DNA of 64,000 nucleotides from Triangularia verruculosa (GCA_033296885.1 MU863914.1:186001-250000); one strand, 5' to 3'. Shown: positions 11,720 to 24,274, numbered from the stretch's first letter. The notes: generated by a model from the sequence alone, not told the origin. A program made the numbers and translations.

Positions 11720-14031
11720 ATGGAAGCCGAAATCAGAACGGTGGTGCCGAACATCGATCCCGTGATTTCCGAATACTCGGCCGGCTACCTGACCCATGCC
11801 TCCACAGCCTGGTCCGGGTCCGGGGATGAGGAGACCACCGGCCCGTCTCCGCTCGACGAGGCTGCCATTGCCATCACCGACCTGCTCATCTCAGCCTCTG
11901 GTAACCCTAGCACCGCCCAGCGGGAGAAGATCGAAGGTCTCGTTCAGAAATGGGTTGACAAGTATGCTGCCGCCACCGACAGCCTCGACAGGAGAGGTCC
12001 TGCCGTCAGACGTCTCGACCAAACCATTCAAGTGAGCTCGCAAAGGAACATGTCGTCGACCCTTGCTGTCACTACTGGCGGTGTTGATCTGGAGTCGGCC
12101 AATGTGAGGAAGGTCGAGTCCAAGGTCGACAAGAAGAAGCTCGAAAAGGCCGAGAGAAAGATTGCGGCCAAGCAGAGCAAGAAGACTTACAAGACAGTCG
12201 AGTATGAGGCTTCACGTCTCCTTAACCAACCTGATGACACTCAGTCATACGAGGATTTCTACATGGCTGTCAACCCTCTGCAGTTGGGCGGTGCCCAGAG
12301 TGGAAAGTCCAAGGACATCAAGATCGACAACATCGATGTCTCGATTGGTGGCAGCAGAATCTTGACCGACACCACTTTGACTCTGGCTTATGGTCACCGT
12401 TATGGTCTTGTTGGTAACAACGGTGTGGGTAAATCTACTCTTTTGAGAGCCCTCTCTCGCAGAGAGGTTCCTATCCCGACGCACATCTCTATTCTGCACG
12501 TCGAGCAGGAGATTATGGGTGATGATACCCCGGCCTTGCAGGCTGTGTTGGATGCCGATGTTTGGCGCAAGGTCTTGCTTAAGGAGCAGAACGTAGGTTC
12601 GACCCCTTGATTGCTCTGGAACGTTGCTGACAGGAAATACAGGAAATCACACAAAAGCTGGCAGAGATCGAAGCTCAGCGTGCGGGTCTGGCAGATACGT
12701 CTACGGACGCTGCAAAACTTGACAAGGACCGAGAGGCTCTTGACAACCGTCTCGGTGATATTCAGGGCAAGCTTGCTGAAATGGAATCCGACAAGGCCGA
12801 GTCTAGGGCTGCCAGTATTTTGGCCGGTCTCGGTTTCTCCCCCGAAAGACAGCAGTATGCCACCAAGACATTCTCTGGTGGTTGGCGTATGCGTCTGGCT
12901 CTTGCCAGAGCTCTCTTCTGCGAGCCCGATCTTTTGCTTCTCGACGAACCGTCCAACATGTTGGACGTTCCGTCCATTACTTTCCTTTCCAACTACCTCC
13001 AAGGCTACCCAAGCACTGTTCTCGTCGTTTCTCACGACAGAGCGTTCCTCAACGAGGTGGCAACCGACATCATTCACCAACACTCCATGCGTCTCGACTA
13101 CTACCGTGGTGCCAACTTCGAGTCCTTCTATGCTACCAAGGAGGAGCGGAGAAAGGTGGCCAAGAGGGAGTACGAGAACCAGATGGCACAGCGTGCCCAT
13201 CTTCAAGCCTTCATCGACAAGTTCCGTTACAACGCTGCCAAGTCCTCGGAAGCTCAATCGCGTATCAAGAAGTTGGAGAAGATGCCTGTACTTGAGGCTC
13301 CCGAGGCTGAGTATAGTGTCCACTTCAAGTTCCCAGATGTCGAGAAGATGACACCGCCAATTGTCCAGATGTCTGAGGTCACTTTTGGCTACACATCAGA
13401 TAAGATTCTGCTCAGAAACGTCGATCTCGATGTTCAGCTGGACTCCAGAATTGGTATCGTCGGACCCAACGGTGCTGGTAAAACGACAATTCTCAAGCTC
13501 CTTATTGGAAAGCTGCAGCCTAGCTCTGGCACCATCACACAGAACCCCCGTCTTCGCATTGGCTTCTTCGCCCAGCATCACGTCGATGCTCTCGACCTCA
13601 ATGCCAGTGCTGTCACCTTCATGGCCAAGAACTACCCCGGCAGGACAGATGAAGAGTACCGTCGCCAGCTGGGTGCTTTCGGTATTACTGGTACGACTGG
13701 CCTGCAAAAGATGGAATTGCTTTCTGGTGGTCAAAAGTCCCGTGTCGCTTTTGCCTGTCTGGCTCTTACCAACCCCCACATTCTGGTCCTGGACGAGCCG
13801 TCTAACCACTTGGATATCGAGGCTATGGATGCCTTATCTGAGGCTCTCCAGCAGTTCCAGGGCGGTGTGCTGATGGTTTCTCACGATGTCACAATGTTGC
13901 AGACAGTGTGTACGTCGTTGTGGGTGTGTGATCACGGCACGGTGGAGAAGTTCCCTGGTGATGTCCAGGCTTACAAGAAGAGGATTACTGCACAGGCTGA
14001 TGCGGCTGGAGTTGCGAAGCAGCTCACTTAG
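11720..14031 (+). CDS. gcn20: ABC-F ATPase, GCN20/ABCF3 type
   Basis: Cytosolic translation factor of the ABC-F family. In yeast Gcn20 joins Gcn1 on ribosomes and promotes Gcn2 activation when amino acids are scarce. Two exons: 11720-12592 and 12643-14031, intron GTAGGT...ATACAG of 50 bp, phase 0; an acceptor 9 nt upstream would stay in frame but sits too near the CTGAC branch site. The product is about 753 residues, against 752 in yeast. There is an N-terminal domain of about 190 residues without ATPase motifs. First cassette: Walker A GNNGVGKST (about 232-240), signature FSGGWRMR (about 368), Walker B LLLLDEPSNMLD (about 388). Second cassette: GPNGAGKTT (about 565), LSGGQKSR (about 651), VLDEPSNHLD (about 673). 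No membrane segments. The PSNMLD variant in the first Walker B is typical of GCN20 rather than eEF3. Functionally it belongs to the same starvation response as the cpc-1 gene at the window start. Confidence 0.95.
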
Positions 14032-14723
14032 GCTTAAGGGTGGTAGCAGGGTCTTTGTACATGGCATAAATGATATGAATATGACAAGCGTTTCGTGAGT
14101 CGTGACAGAAAATGCGCTTGATATCAGGTATTGAGATGGGCGAATAGCTGTGGGGGAAGGGGCGACATCCAATCAGCTATCAGGTTGATATCGGGCGAGA
14201 GAACTTGAGTCGCCCCTGGCCGGTACATGTTCCGCTATTCCAGCTTCCGATATATCGGCGGTCTGTACTCACCCAGAACATGAGGATGAACAGCTCTTGA
14301 CATATTCAATATCTGATATTGATATCCCTTGGAGCCAGTCTGGTGATGTGCTGTCAAAGGTGCTGTCAAAGGCTTGGAAAGAGGTTGGCCTGGACCAAAC
14401 GCGGCTAGCGCGTCGTGGTCCCCCCTCCTGAATCTGGCGAATGGGAGTAAACATCGGGGCGCGCAGGGACCACCCGGCAGCTGGGTGCTTTCCCCCCTTC
14501 TTCATCCATTGGTGGTGCCTGATCCCCACTTGGCAGCAGCGGTGAACAGGCCGTCGCCTTTCATTTCCTTGCCCCAAAAATCAACAAATCTCTCCCCGAC
14601 CAAAATCTCCACCGGCTGCGCTGCTCTTCAGACCCGACGTCGTCTGTTGTCCACCCTCGACCTTCTTCTCTTCTTTCAATTATCGTCAAGTTGTAAACCG
14701 CAACATCCCCGTAATCCGTCAAA
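14032..14723. other. gcn20 3' region and tub2 promoter/leader
   Basis: No coding region seen. The last 100 bases before the beta-tubulin ATG are rich in pyrimidines (tcgaccttcttctcttcttt), as often found at the transcription start of strongly expressed fungal genes. Confidence 0.5.
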
Positions 14724-16597
14724 ATGCGTGAGATTGTAAGTCAACGTCTTTCACTTGTCTTCAGCCAGCTTGCATTCCCGGCAACTAAACGACGCGTCCC
14801 TGTGGCTTTTTTTTGGTCCCTGACACCAAACCCCACTCTCGGGATCACGCCGCAATGAGCTTCCCGGGACGACCTCAGGTCGACGGCTGCCATGGCGATG
14901 GCCGTCAACAACATCATGACGACGATGGCTAACCTTCTTTTTTTCTTCAACAGGTCCATCTTCAGACCGGTCAGTGCGTAAGTAAACGATCAGCTCGACT
15001 CCATCTGCAACCACAGCTCGACGGTACTAACACCACCCTCTCAGGGTAACCAAATCGGTGCCGCCTTCTGGTATGTCCCGCGAACCCCCTGGATAGCATC
15101 ACAAGTGACAGGAACTGACTTCCTCTTCAGGCAGATTATCTCTGGCGAGCACGGCCTCGATAGCAATGGCGTGTATGTGTTATTGTCGAGCCTCTCATCA
15201 TTCGATCCATCACTCACCGCTCCCATAGGTACAATGGCACTTCCGAGCTCCAGCTCGAGCGCATGAACGTCTACTTCAACGAGGTAAGCAACTGGAAACA
15301 CGCCCACTTGTGACCAAGCAGATCTGAGTATGGCTGACACTCTTGCTTCTCCAGGCTGCCGGCAACAAGTATGTTCCCCGCGCTGTCCTTGTCGATCTCG
15401 AGCCCGGTACCATGGACGCCGTCCGTGCCGGTCCCTTCGGCCAGCTTTTCCGCCCCGACAACTTCGTCTTCGGCCAGTCCGGTGCCGGCAACAACTGGGC
15501 CAAGGGTCATTACACCGAGGGTGCTGAGCTCGTTGACCAGGTCCTCGACGTTGTCCGTCGTGAGGCCGAAGGCTGCGACTGCCTCCAGGGTTTCCAGATC
15601 ACCCACTCCCTCGGTGGTGGTACTGGTGCCGGTATGGGTACCCTCTTGATCTCCAAGATCCGCGAGGAGTTCCCCGACCGTATGATGGCCACCTTCTCCG
15701 TCGTGCCATCCCCCAAGGTGTCCGACACCGTCGTTGAGCCCTACAACGCCACCCTCTCCATCCACCAGCTTGTTGAGAACTCGGACGAGACCTTCTGCAT
15801 TGACAACGAGGCTCTCTACGACATCTGCATGCGCACTCTCAAGCTCCCCAACCCCTCGTACGGTGATCTTAACCACCTCGTCTCCGCCGTCATGTCCGGT
15901 GTTACCGTCTCTCTCCGTTTCCCCGGTCAGCTCAACTCTGATCTCCGCAAGTTGGCTGTCAACATGGTTCCTTTCCCTCGTCTCCACTTCTTCATGGTCG
16001 GCTTCGCTCCCCTGACCAGCCGTGGCGCCCACTCTTTCCGCGCCGTTTCCGTTCCCGAGTTGACCCAGCAAATGTTCGACCCCAAGAACATGATGGCTGC
16101 TTCCGACTTCCGCAACGGTCGTTATCTTACCTGCTCTGCCATCTTGTAAGTTTTGCCTGTTCTTTGACTGGTTAGCTGTGACATGAGTACTGACAACGTT
16201 TCACAGCCGTGGCAAGGTCTCTATGAAAGAGGTTGAGGATCAGATGCGCAATGTGCAGAACAAGAACTCCTCTTACTTCGTTGAGTGGATTCCCAACAAC
16301 GTTCAGACCGCCCTCTGCTCCATTCCTCCCCGTGGCCTCAAGATGTCTTCCACCTTTGTCGGTAACTCTACCGCCATCCAGGAGCTCTTCAAGCGTATTG
16401 GCGAGCAGTTCACTGCCATGTTCCGTCGCAAGGCTTTCTTGCATTGGTACACTGGTGAGGGTATGGACGAGATGGAGTTCACTGAGGCTGAGTCCAACAT
16501 GAACGATCTCGTTTCGGAATACCAGCAGTACCAGGATGCTGGTGTTGACGAGGAGGAGGAGGAGTACGAGGAGGAGGCTCCTGTTGACGAGGAGTAG
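14724..16597 (+). CDS. tub2: Beta-tubulin
   Basis: Beta subunit of the microtubule heterodimer. Seven exons: 14724-14735, 14954-14977, 15045-15070, 15131-15172, 15229-15283, 15355-16145 and 16207-16597, all with GT-AG introns clustered at the 5' end as in other filamentous ascomycetes. They sum to 446 residues, the usual fungal length. The MREI start has the autoregulatory tetrapeptide and the first exon is only 12 nt. GTP-binding loop GGGTGAGMG is present (about 139-147). The acidic C-terminal tail ends EEYEEEAPVDEE. Residues where mutations give benzimidazole resistance in fungi are the sensitive forms: H6, Y50, F167, E198 and F200. Codon use is strongly biased to C-ending codons, in keeping with high expression. 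Confidence 0.98.
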
Positions 16598-18132
16598 AAA
16601 CTCGGCAAGGGCACCGCTCGGCCAACTCAGTCGCCAACCCAGCAAACGACACAGTTATCGGCTATCGCAGAGCATCATGATGGGGCTGGGTTCGATCATC
16701 ATCCGCCTGGCGGCTCGTCGACGGATCACTTGTTTAAGAGTTCTAGGGATTCTAAGTGAACCTGCATGGAAGCGGTGATTATGTGTAGCCCTTTTTTGTC
16801 GGTGGATAATGGATTATTGATTATACCAGTCGGGTTTACCGTTGAAAAAGCTGTTTTGCGTGTATTCTTTTTGCCCCGTGCATTCAGTTCTTGTTGCGAT
16901 GGAGCCGGAGTTTTTGTCGACGAGGTCGATCCGGACAAAACACGACAAGGGGGGCAGAATTCGTCTTGGACGGCCTCCTTTTTTGACATAGTACATTAGA
17001 AAATATATGCGCACGCATGGGGGTAATTACCATTTGGTTTGTTAATCTGGCGTGGTTTGAGGTATGCTTCGTGTTGTAGCATTGATATTTACCTGCCTAT
17101 GTATTGGCCTCGTGTCAACGCATTGGATAGGCCTATAGGGGGACCAGGAACATACGTAGTCCTCGCTGACATGTTTAGGTAGAGTTTTGTTTCCAATACT
17201 TCTCACCATGATCCCTTGCACCCTTTCAAGTTTGTTTTCCAACACCAAACTCTCAAGAGATATGTTCCGGCTTCCCTATGAACCCTCGTGCACACGACGA
17301 CCCTGGCAGGATGATACCCGACGTCCGCAACCCCCCCATTTGAGATGCCCATTGTGTTTATGGGTAGTGTTCTCTAAAACAAAGGAGAGGAGAATACTGA
17401 TGATTAGAATAGGGGCGATGAGTAATAAACTGTTAGGCCCCTGTCTGCTGTGATTGTGAGGAAGCCGGTTCTTCTGGAGATGGGGACGTATTATCAAAAA
17501 GAAAAAGACGAAATGAAAGAGGGTGAGGAGAGTATAGCATTACCAAACCTTTTGAGGATGGGGGGGGGGGGGGGGGGTTGGTTGGTGGATGACAGGAGGA
17601 CTACCGTAGGTACCACAAGGGCGTTTTCTTGGTTGTTGCTTGAATGGAGGCCGTGGGATTACGGGAGATGGGAGTGGATGGAGGGTACCTATCATGGTTT
17701 CCTACAGTAGAGAGAGAGGTCATCTGGGAGGGGACAACCAACAAGCAAGGACGAAGAAAAATAAAAGGCAGTAACTGAGCAAAAAGGGAGACTGGGGATA
17801 TTCATCAGTTGAAAAGCTTTTGGAAGTTTGACAGCAGCCATATCATTCAACCACCACTCATTTTTGTAAAAAGAAGAACAAAAACTTCCCTAGAGAGAAT
17901 AAACCCAGCACCCCGTTTGACTCCAGCTGTGCCCTACCTAACGCCATCCTCCAATTCTCCTAGGATACCACAATCCATCCAAACCGACCAAGCCAATAAC
18001 ACCCCATAATTGCTCGATAAGTTCTACAAGACAAATAAACAATAAAAAAACTTATCCCTATACTTTGTTCCCCTATCCATTAACCCCCGCCCCCTCCCCT
18101 CCAACTCCAACTGCAAAGAGATATTCATAGTT
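16598..18132. other. Convergent intergenic region with poly-G run
   Basis: Holds the 3' regions of tub2 (+) and hir1 (-). No supported gene. 17560-17577 is an uninterrupted run of 18 G. Confidence 0.6.
17560..17577 (+). repeat. (G)18 homopolymer
   Basis: Eighteen consecutive G on the plus strand in intergenic DNA. This is a possible G-quadruplex former and a likely site of length variation or assembly error. Confidence 0.9.
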
Positions 18133-21100
18133 TCACTCCTCCATCTCCTCCACCCCATTCGTCCCCTCCTCTTCCCCCTCCTTATCATCATCATCCCCAG
18201 AAGTAAGCCCCAATATCCTAGCATATTGCACCGTCGTCCGTTGCAAGTCCCTGAATTTACCTATAACATCTTTTGGTTAGTCATCCTTTTTCTCTCCAGT
18301 AAAAAAGGGGGGGAAACATACCCAGAATCAACACCACCCCCTTCAGCAACTCCCTCCTCTCCCAACCGCACAGCACATCCTCCTTACTAAACCACCCCCT
18401 CCCCTTTTCCTCGCCTCGCTCCCCATCCTTCAGCACCCCGCCGACAAGCGTATTAAGCAGTTCCTCCACCTTTGACCGCAGACCTTCTGCCCCGATCCGT
18501 TTAGCGTACATGAACAAATACAACCTAAACTCCTCCTTTGCCCCAAGCGCAAGAGCACCCGCCATACGGTTCTCCAGATGCGCTACCGAAACGACCGATT
18601 CGAACCCTTCGAAGCCGTCCTTGGCTAGGAGCTGCTTGATTAACCTTTGGAGGGTGTACGCCCGCCCCTTAACGAGGAATTCGGTTGTCGTGTGGCGTTC
18701 TAGATGGGGAATTATACCCGCTGAAATGTCGGGTTTGTCGCTAGAGGTTGGCTGCTTGGAGGGCGTCGATGGGCCAACTGCGGTGGAGGATAATGCGGTG
18801 AGGGAGGAGTCGTTGGAGTTCCAGTACTGAGATCCCAACGCCCACCAGGATTCCGAGAGACGTTGCCAAGTGAAGAGGGTGGGGGAGTAGTAAAACCCGT
18901 CGCCGTTGGAGAGGGTTACGACGATGGTTCCGAGGGAGTTTAAGTGGGCCGAGGTTACCCCTGGGGCAGCTGTTGGGCCGTCAGGAGAGAGAGAGGTGAT
19001 GGCGAGGTCGAGGACGGGGGCGAGGGAGACGGGGGGGTGTGCGGCGGACATGGTCTTGATGTTGAAGACGTGGCACATGCCTACTGAGGTTACGCATAAC
19101 AGCCAATGGTCGCGAGACTCGAGGATTATTGGCTGGGACTCGAGGATGATGCCGTTTAGGAGGCGGCGGCCAGCGGGTGTCCAGGTGTGGAGGGTACCAT
19201 CTTCGCAGGCGGCGGCCCAGAAGTTCTTGTTACCTGTCAAGAGGATAATTGCTCGTGGGAGGTAATCTTGCCAGAGCAGGGCGCCGCGCTTAGTAGCGGT
19301 TATATGCGATGGTTCCCGAGGCCGGGCAGGGTTTTTGGCCTCGAGAATGGTATTCTCTGGAATCTTGGATGCTTCTTCGAGGGTAGATTCTCCTTGGAGG
19401 ACCCCCTTCTCGAGAGCCCGAACAATGTGGGATCGGATCTTGGGGACTGCTAATCGTACTTGAGAGAAGGAAACCGCAGGGCTCACGACGGCTGAGCGGA
19501 GGAACTCTGGCGTTGGCACAACCCCGTGTGCCGGTGCTGTGAGGGTGGCTGGCTCAAGGCCATCACTTGTGTCAGCCATGATAGGAATTGGACCTGTTGC
19601 CAGTCGCTTGTTGGGTTCGTCCTCTTCCTCTCCATCGAGAACGACAGCTTTCCTCTTGGTACCCAGCAGCAAAGCCGCTATGCCGCCTTTTGGTAAACCA
19701 TGAGAGGGCTTTGATAGATCTATTATCGTCTGCGGTGTCTCGCTTTGTGTAGCGGTCTTGGACTTTGCGCCCACTAGCTGAGATTGTGGTAATGATAGTA
19801 AACCGGTGCCCGATGACGAGACAAGCAGAGGTGCGACTCTCTTTCTCCCATCCTTCGTCACCTGCACCCGCGACTTCAGTTCGTTGATGCGCTCTGCAGC
19901 CTTGTCCGCGCTCTCGGCGGCCGGCGTCTCTTTCTCCTTGGATTTGGGCTCGGAACTGCCATTAGTCTCCCCATTCTTGACCACATCTCCGTTCTTTGCC
20001 TCGCCATTTTTTGTGGATTTGGTCCCGTTTGTTGCAGCAGCCGTATCACTCTTTGATGTAGCAGCAGAAGGCGAATCCCCCATTAGAGCCCCCATTCTGG
20101 ACTCGGCCCCACGCAGCTCTCCAGCCTTGCTGTGGTTCTCGAGGTGTAACCCATCGACATCTTCCGCAGTACCCATGCCTTTCCTGGCAACTCCGTACTT
20201 CTCTAGAGCTTTGTCATTTTCCTCGGCCGTTGCTACCCACCCCAGCTCCCCGACTTCAAACCGAACCACAACGATGTTGCCATCTAAGCTGCAGGCAAAC
20301 AAAGTCTGACCATCAGGGGCCCACGCCAAGTCGGAAATAGACTTGGATGCCACGTCTTGAACAATGACGACCGGCCGTGAAGTATTTGTATTCCAAATGC
20401 TCAGTGTCTTGTCCTGACCAGCAGAGGCAATGACTGTTACCAACGATCCAGTTGCGCCCTTCTCGGCGGGGTTGGACGTGTGGAACAAACGAGGCGAGAA
20501 CATGCAGGCCTCTGTAGGGCCCTCGTGGCCGATGAGGTTGATCTGACTATCCCACCTTGACCGTTCAATAATAGCCACACTGCTAACCGGTCCGTTTACT
20601 GCATTTGCCGCCGCGATGTGATTGCCATCTGGAGACCAACTACACCTCCGAAAGTAGGTTGTGAGCGGCGAGCTCTTGAAAGGCGCGCTGATAGTAGTCT
20701 CGAGAACGAAGTTGTTTACCATGTCGTGAGCAGTGGCGTTGGGGGCCGGAGGAGTGAAGCGAAAAATCTTGATGGTCCGGTCATCGCCGGCGGTAGCAAA
20801 GAACTTGTTGGCCGGGTCGAAGGTAATACCCTTGACATGGCTTTGGTGAACAGCAAGCGTCTTTAGCTTCTCGAATGTGTGTCCCGACCATACTACTACT
20901 TTAGAATCAAGACCAACCGAGACAAGGATCGAATTGTCGTAGGACCAGGCGAGGTCCTGGACGTCGCTGTCGTGGCCGACGAGGCGCTTGTGTGTTTTCC
21001 AATTCTCGATGGGCGGTGGCTCGTTCGTTCCGAAGGTGGTAGCGTGGGATGGTGGGTTGCTGTCAAGTTGGTAGATACAGATAACACGGTCGTCGGCGCC

Positions 21101-21440
21101 GGAAGCAAGGTATCGATTATTTGGGGAGAATCGGACGGAATGGATGGTTCCTAGGTGGTGGCTCATGTGACAGAGCTGGCGCGGCGCTGAGTAGCCATCA
21201 ACATGGGAATTGTAGATGGAATCGGTCGACCAGATGCGGACATGGCCATCTCCGCCAGCGGTGGCCAGTCTCTTTCCATCTTGCGAAACGTGGCAGCTGT
21301 AAACTTCAAAGTCCTTCTGTTCGCCTGTAGGCAGCCGCGCGCAACGAAGGTTAGCGATTCTGTGTTGATTTGGACTTGGGGATGCCAAGTAGAGGGAGCT
21401 TACCACTATGACGAAGCCACGAAGGCTTGATGATGTACAT
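18133..21440 (-). CDS. hir1: Histone chaperone HIR1/HIRA
   Basis: Subunit of the HIR complex, which deposits H3-H4 independently of replication and represses histone genes. Three exons: 21440-21404 (MYIIKPSWLRHS), 21324-18322 and 18260-18133. Introns are 79 bp (GTAAGC...CTACAG) and 61 bp (GTATGT...TTATAG); joining restores MYIIKPSWLRHSGEQKDFEVYS at the N-terminus, the HIR1 pattern, and an acidic C-terminal tail. The total is about 1055 residues. The first about 380 residues are WD40 repeats (for example GHDSDVQDLAWS, VLDSKVVVWSG-like strands). Near residue 500 is the HIRA B-domain motif VQVTKDGRKRVAPLLV, which in this family binds Asf1. From about 690 to 950 is the conserved Hira C-terminal domain (HITATKRGALLWQDYLPRA). 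It is divergent from the etp1-like gene. Confidence 0.93.
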
Positions 21441-22093
21441 GTTGCGTTGGGGGTGCCAATGATTAAGGATGGATGTCAGTACGGATATGACCAAGTTTTG
21501 GCGATAATGATGGTTGAAAGTAAAGCACGCGTGCGCGCGCCGGACCGCGTCCGCTAGCCAGGTCTAATTAGAAGGCTGTAAGGCGCACGCCCAGTGGAGG
21601 GGAGTGCCAGGCAGTTTTTCTGATCGAGATCCCGGCTAATCAGACATTGGCATGTCCATAGGTTCCCTAAATGCAGTGATATCTGAGGATTTTGGAAGAC
21701 TGGTATACTCGCCTGGGTAAGGTACTGAAAATGTGTACCCGTACTCTCTGACGGATTCTTCTCCAGGATTCAATGAATATTTCCTGATGCTGTTCAACAG
21801 TCTTGAAATTCCCAAACGTAGATGCCAAAACGGGCTTAGCTTAGGCAGGGGAACTCACTTTTTTGGAGGTGGGGTGCATCCGTCACCCCTCACCCTTGTC
21901 CAGCACCTTGATAGCCCGCCATCTTCCATCGTCATTGGCATTCCGATATTCACCAGTCATCAGGACGAAAAACCTTTTGCGCCATTCTCTCTATTTCTCT
22001 ACCACTCGGGTTCCTGGACCTGGTTTGCGCTTCAAACCATCCGCGCCAGGCTGGGCTCATAGGAAGCACAGCCAGCACCTCGCAAGGGCGACT
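21441..22093. other. hir1-etp1 divergent promoter
   Basis: About 650 bases shared upstream of two divergent genes. From 21863 to 22093 it is open in frame with etp1 but has no in-frame ATG (the frame opens with TTG). No other feature recognised. Confidence 0.5.
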
Positions 22094-24274
22094 ATGCCGT
22101 CTTTTTCCTATCATTTAATCTTCGAGCTGTATGCGACGTCCGATCCCACCAACTCTGCCGTCGCCGATACCATCAACGACATTTGGGTTCCCACCCCGAC
22201 CTGCCCAACAGTCTTTGACGACCTTCCCTCCCATACACCGCGCAGCGCTCGACCGGTATCACCTCGTCAGCTTCCTTTTCGACCGAATCATCAGAGTCAC
22301 GACCTCTACGAAGCTGGTCCAAGCTCCGCTCCACCAGACCTCACTTACGCCTCTGGCAAGGTAATCGATTGCGGCCGACACCGAGGAACACACGTAGAGC
22401 TCGACGACGAAACCAACCCGAACCCTACCAGTAGACGTAATATCGTTCACCTCAGCGAACGTCAGTGGCGCGAGAGAGACGCAGACGACTTTCCTCTCAA
22501 ACCCGAAATACAAGGAATAGGACCCGATAAAGCGATCAAGGACTGGCGATTCGGGCGCATTAATATTGAGAGCTTCGATCCTGCCCCCAATAACGGCAAG
22601 GCGAAAGAAGTAATCATGGAAGGCCACGGCCGACAGCCAGCTGCCAGCCTAGGTCCCAACCTAGGTGGGATGGGACAAAACACCAAAGGCCATTACATCC
22701 CAGCAGTCAACACAAAAAATACCGAAGCCGGCTGGGGAATTGTACATCTTTACCGGGAATCAGATGAGTACTCGGCACTAAACTCTCCACCACCAGAACT
22801 ACAAGATGCCGGGGTAGGAGAGGAGGGAACAGTATTGTGTATCCCGGCGGTACCATCCTACATGTCGCCATCCGATTTTCTCGGCTTCATTGGCGAGCCT
22901 TGGAGGGGGAGCGTGAGCCATTACAGAATGGTCTCGACAAGCAGGATGAACCGGTACATGGTCCTCATGAAGTTCAAGGACAAGAAAACCGCCACAGACT
23001 GGAGGGGAGAGTTCGATGGACGGCCTTTTGATACGTTGGCAGAAAGCGAGATATGCCATGTTACTTTTATCAAGAGCATCACGGTTGAAACTCCAGGCCG
23101 GAAGAGGAGCGAAGGTGCTGGGGCAGGAAAGGGAGAGACAGGGATGATCAATTCATTAAGACCATTTCCGCCACCAACGCCTAGTCTGGTCGAGCTGCCT
23201 ACTTGTGCGGTGTGCCTGGAGAGAATGGATGACACGGCTGGCTTGATGACGATTTTGTGTCAGCATGTCTTTCACTGTACCTGCCTGCAGACCTGGAAGA
23301 CGAGGGGTTGCCCAATTTGTAGGGCGACGAACCCGTTGACGAAACAGCAGCAGGAGTTGGACGACGAAGGAAACCCGTACGCGAAGCCGTTTGGGCATGG
23401 GGTTAGTAATTTGTGCAGTGTGTGCGACGCGCCGGACAACCTCTGGATCTGCTTGATTTGCGGAAACGTAGGCTGCGGAAGATATGAGAGGGGACACGCG
23501 AAGGAGCACTGGAAGGAGACGGCGCATAGCTTCAGTCTGGAGCTGGTAACGCAGCATGTGTGGGATTATGCGGGGGATATGTGGGTGCATAGATTGATTA
23601 GAGACAAGGGGGATGGGAAGGTGGTTGAGCTGCCGAGTAGTAATCAAGGAGATAATAGGAGAGAGGGAAGGGGTGGGGAGGATATGGATGTGGTGCCGAG
23701 GGCAAAGCTAGAGAATATTGGGCTGGAGTACACGCATTTGCTGACGAGCCAGTTGGAGAGTCAGAGGGTGTATTTTGAGGAGATGGTGAATAAGGCTGCG
23801 GATAAGGCTGCCAAAGCGGCCGCTGCGGCGGAGTCGGCTGCGGGCCAGGCTCAGGTTGCGCTTAGGGAGCTGGCGGAGCTAAGGGAGGAACACAGGGTTC
23901 TCAAAGAGGAAACTGTTCCCTCGCTGGAGAAAGATCTTGCGAGGGAGAAGGCAAGGGGGCAAAAGTCTACGGAGCTAGCGAGGAATTTGAGCAAGGCTTT
24001 GCAGGAGGAGAAGCAGGTGAGCAAAGGGCTGATGGATAGGATTGAGCACATGAAGAAGGAGGGAGAGAAGAATGCTGCTTTGGTGGAGGAGTTGAGGCAG
24101 GAGAATGAAGGCCTCAAGGAGATGAATCACGATTTGACGATGTTTATCAGCGGACAGGAGAAGCTGAAGGAAATGGAGAAGGAGGGACAGTTAGAGGAGG
24201 GTGAGCTGGAGGAGGGAACGGTTGGGGTTGCTGAGGGGAGTAAGAAGAAGAAGAAAGGAAAGGGCAAGAAGTAG
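22094..24274 (+). CDS. etp1: BRAP2/ETP1-type RING and UBP zinc-finger protein
   Basis: Predicted E3 ubiquitin ligase of the BRAP2 (IMP) family; the yeast member Etp1 is needed for ethanol tolerance. It is a single exon of 726 residues. The start MPSFSYHLIFELY was chosen because it is the first in-frame ATG and matches the family N-terminus. Domains in order: BRAP2 RRM-like domain (about 245-335, VLCIPAVPSYMSPSDFLGF), C3HC4 RING (about 373-412, CAVCLERM ... CQHVFHCTCLQ ... GCPICR), UBP-type zinc finger (about 438-500, CSVCDAPDNLWICLICGNVGCGRY with the downstream H residues), then a long coiled coil (about 560-700) and a Lys-rich tail (KKKKKGKGKK). All RING and UBP-finger ligands appear present, so it is probably functional. 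It is probably cytosolic. Confidence 0.92.
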   Translation: MPSFSYHLIFELYATSDPTNSAVADTINDIWVPTPTCPTVFDDLPSHTPRSARPVSPRQLPFRPNHQSHDLYEAGPSSAPPDLTYASGKVIDCGRHRGTHVELDDETNPNPTSRRNIVHLSERQWRERDADDFPLKPEIQGIGPDKAIKDWRFGRINIESFDPAPNNGKAKEVIMEGHGRQPAASLGPNLGGMGQNTKGHYIPAVNTKNTEAGWGIVHLYRESDEYSALNSPPPELQDAGVGEEGTVLCIPAVPSYMSPSDFLGFIGEPWRGSVSHYRMVSTSRMNRYMVLMKFKDKKTATDWRGEFDGRPFDTLAESEICHVTFIKSITVETPGRKRSEGAGAGKGETGMINSLRPFPPPTPSLVELPTCAVCLERMDDTAGLMTILCQHVFHCTCLQTWKTRGCPICRATNPLTKQQQELDDEGNPYAKPFGHGVSNLCSVCDAPDNLWICLICGNVGCGRYERGHAKEHWKETAHSFSLELVTQHVWDYAGDMWVHRLIRDKGDGKVVELPSSNQGDNRREGRGGEDMDVVPRAKLENIGLEYTHLLTSQLESQRVYFEEMVNKAADKAAKAAAAAESAAGQAQVALRELAELREEHRVLKEETVPSLEKDLAREKARGQKSTELARNLSKALQEEKQVSKGLMDRIEHMKKEGEKNAALVEELRQENEGLKEMNHDLTMFISGQEKLKEMEKEGQLEEGELEEGTVGVAEGSKKKKKGKGKK

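Noticed and set aside
12400..13323. 307-codon antisense open frame over gcn20
   Set aside because: Shadow of strong codon bias in the sense gene; no domain and no start or splice support.
15271..16071. 266-codon antisense open frame over beta-tubulin
   Set aside because: Runs across sense exon 6 and its codon bias explains it; composition is the mirror of the tubulin codons.
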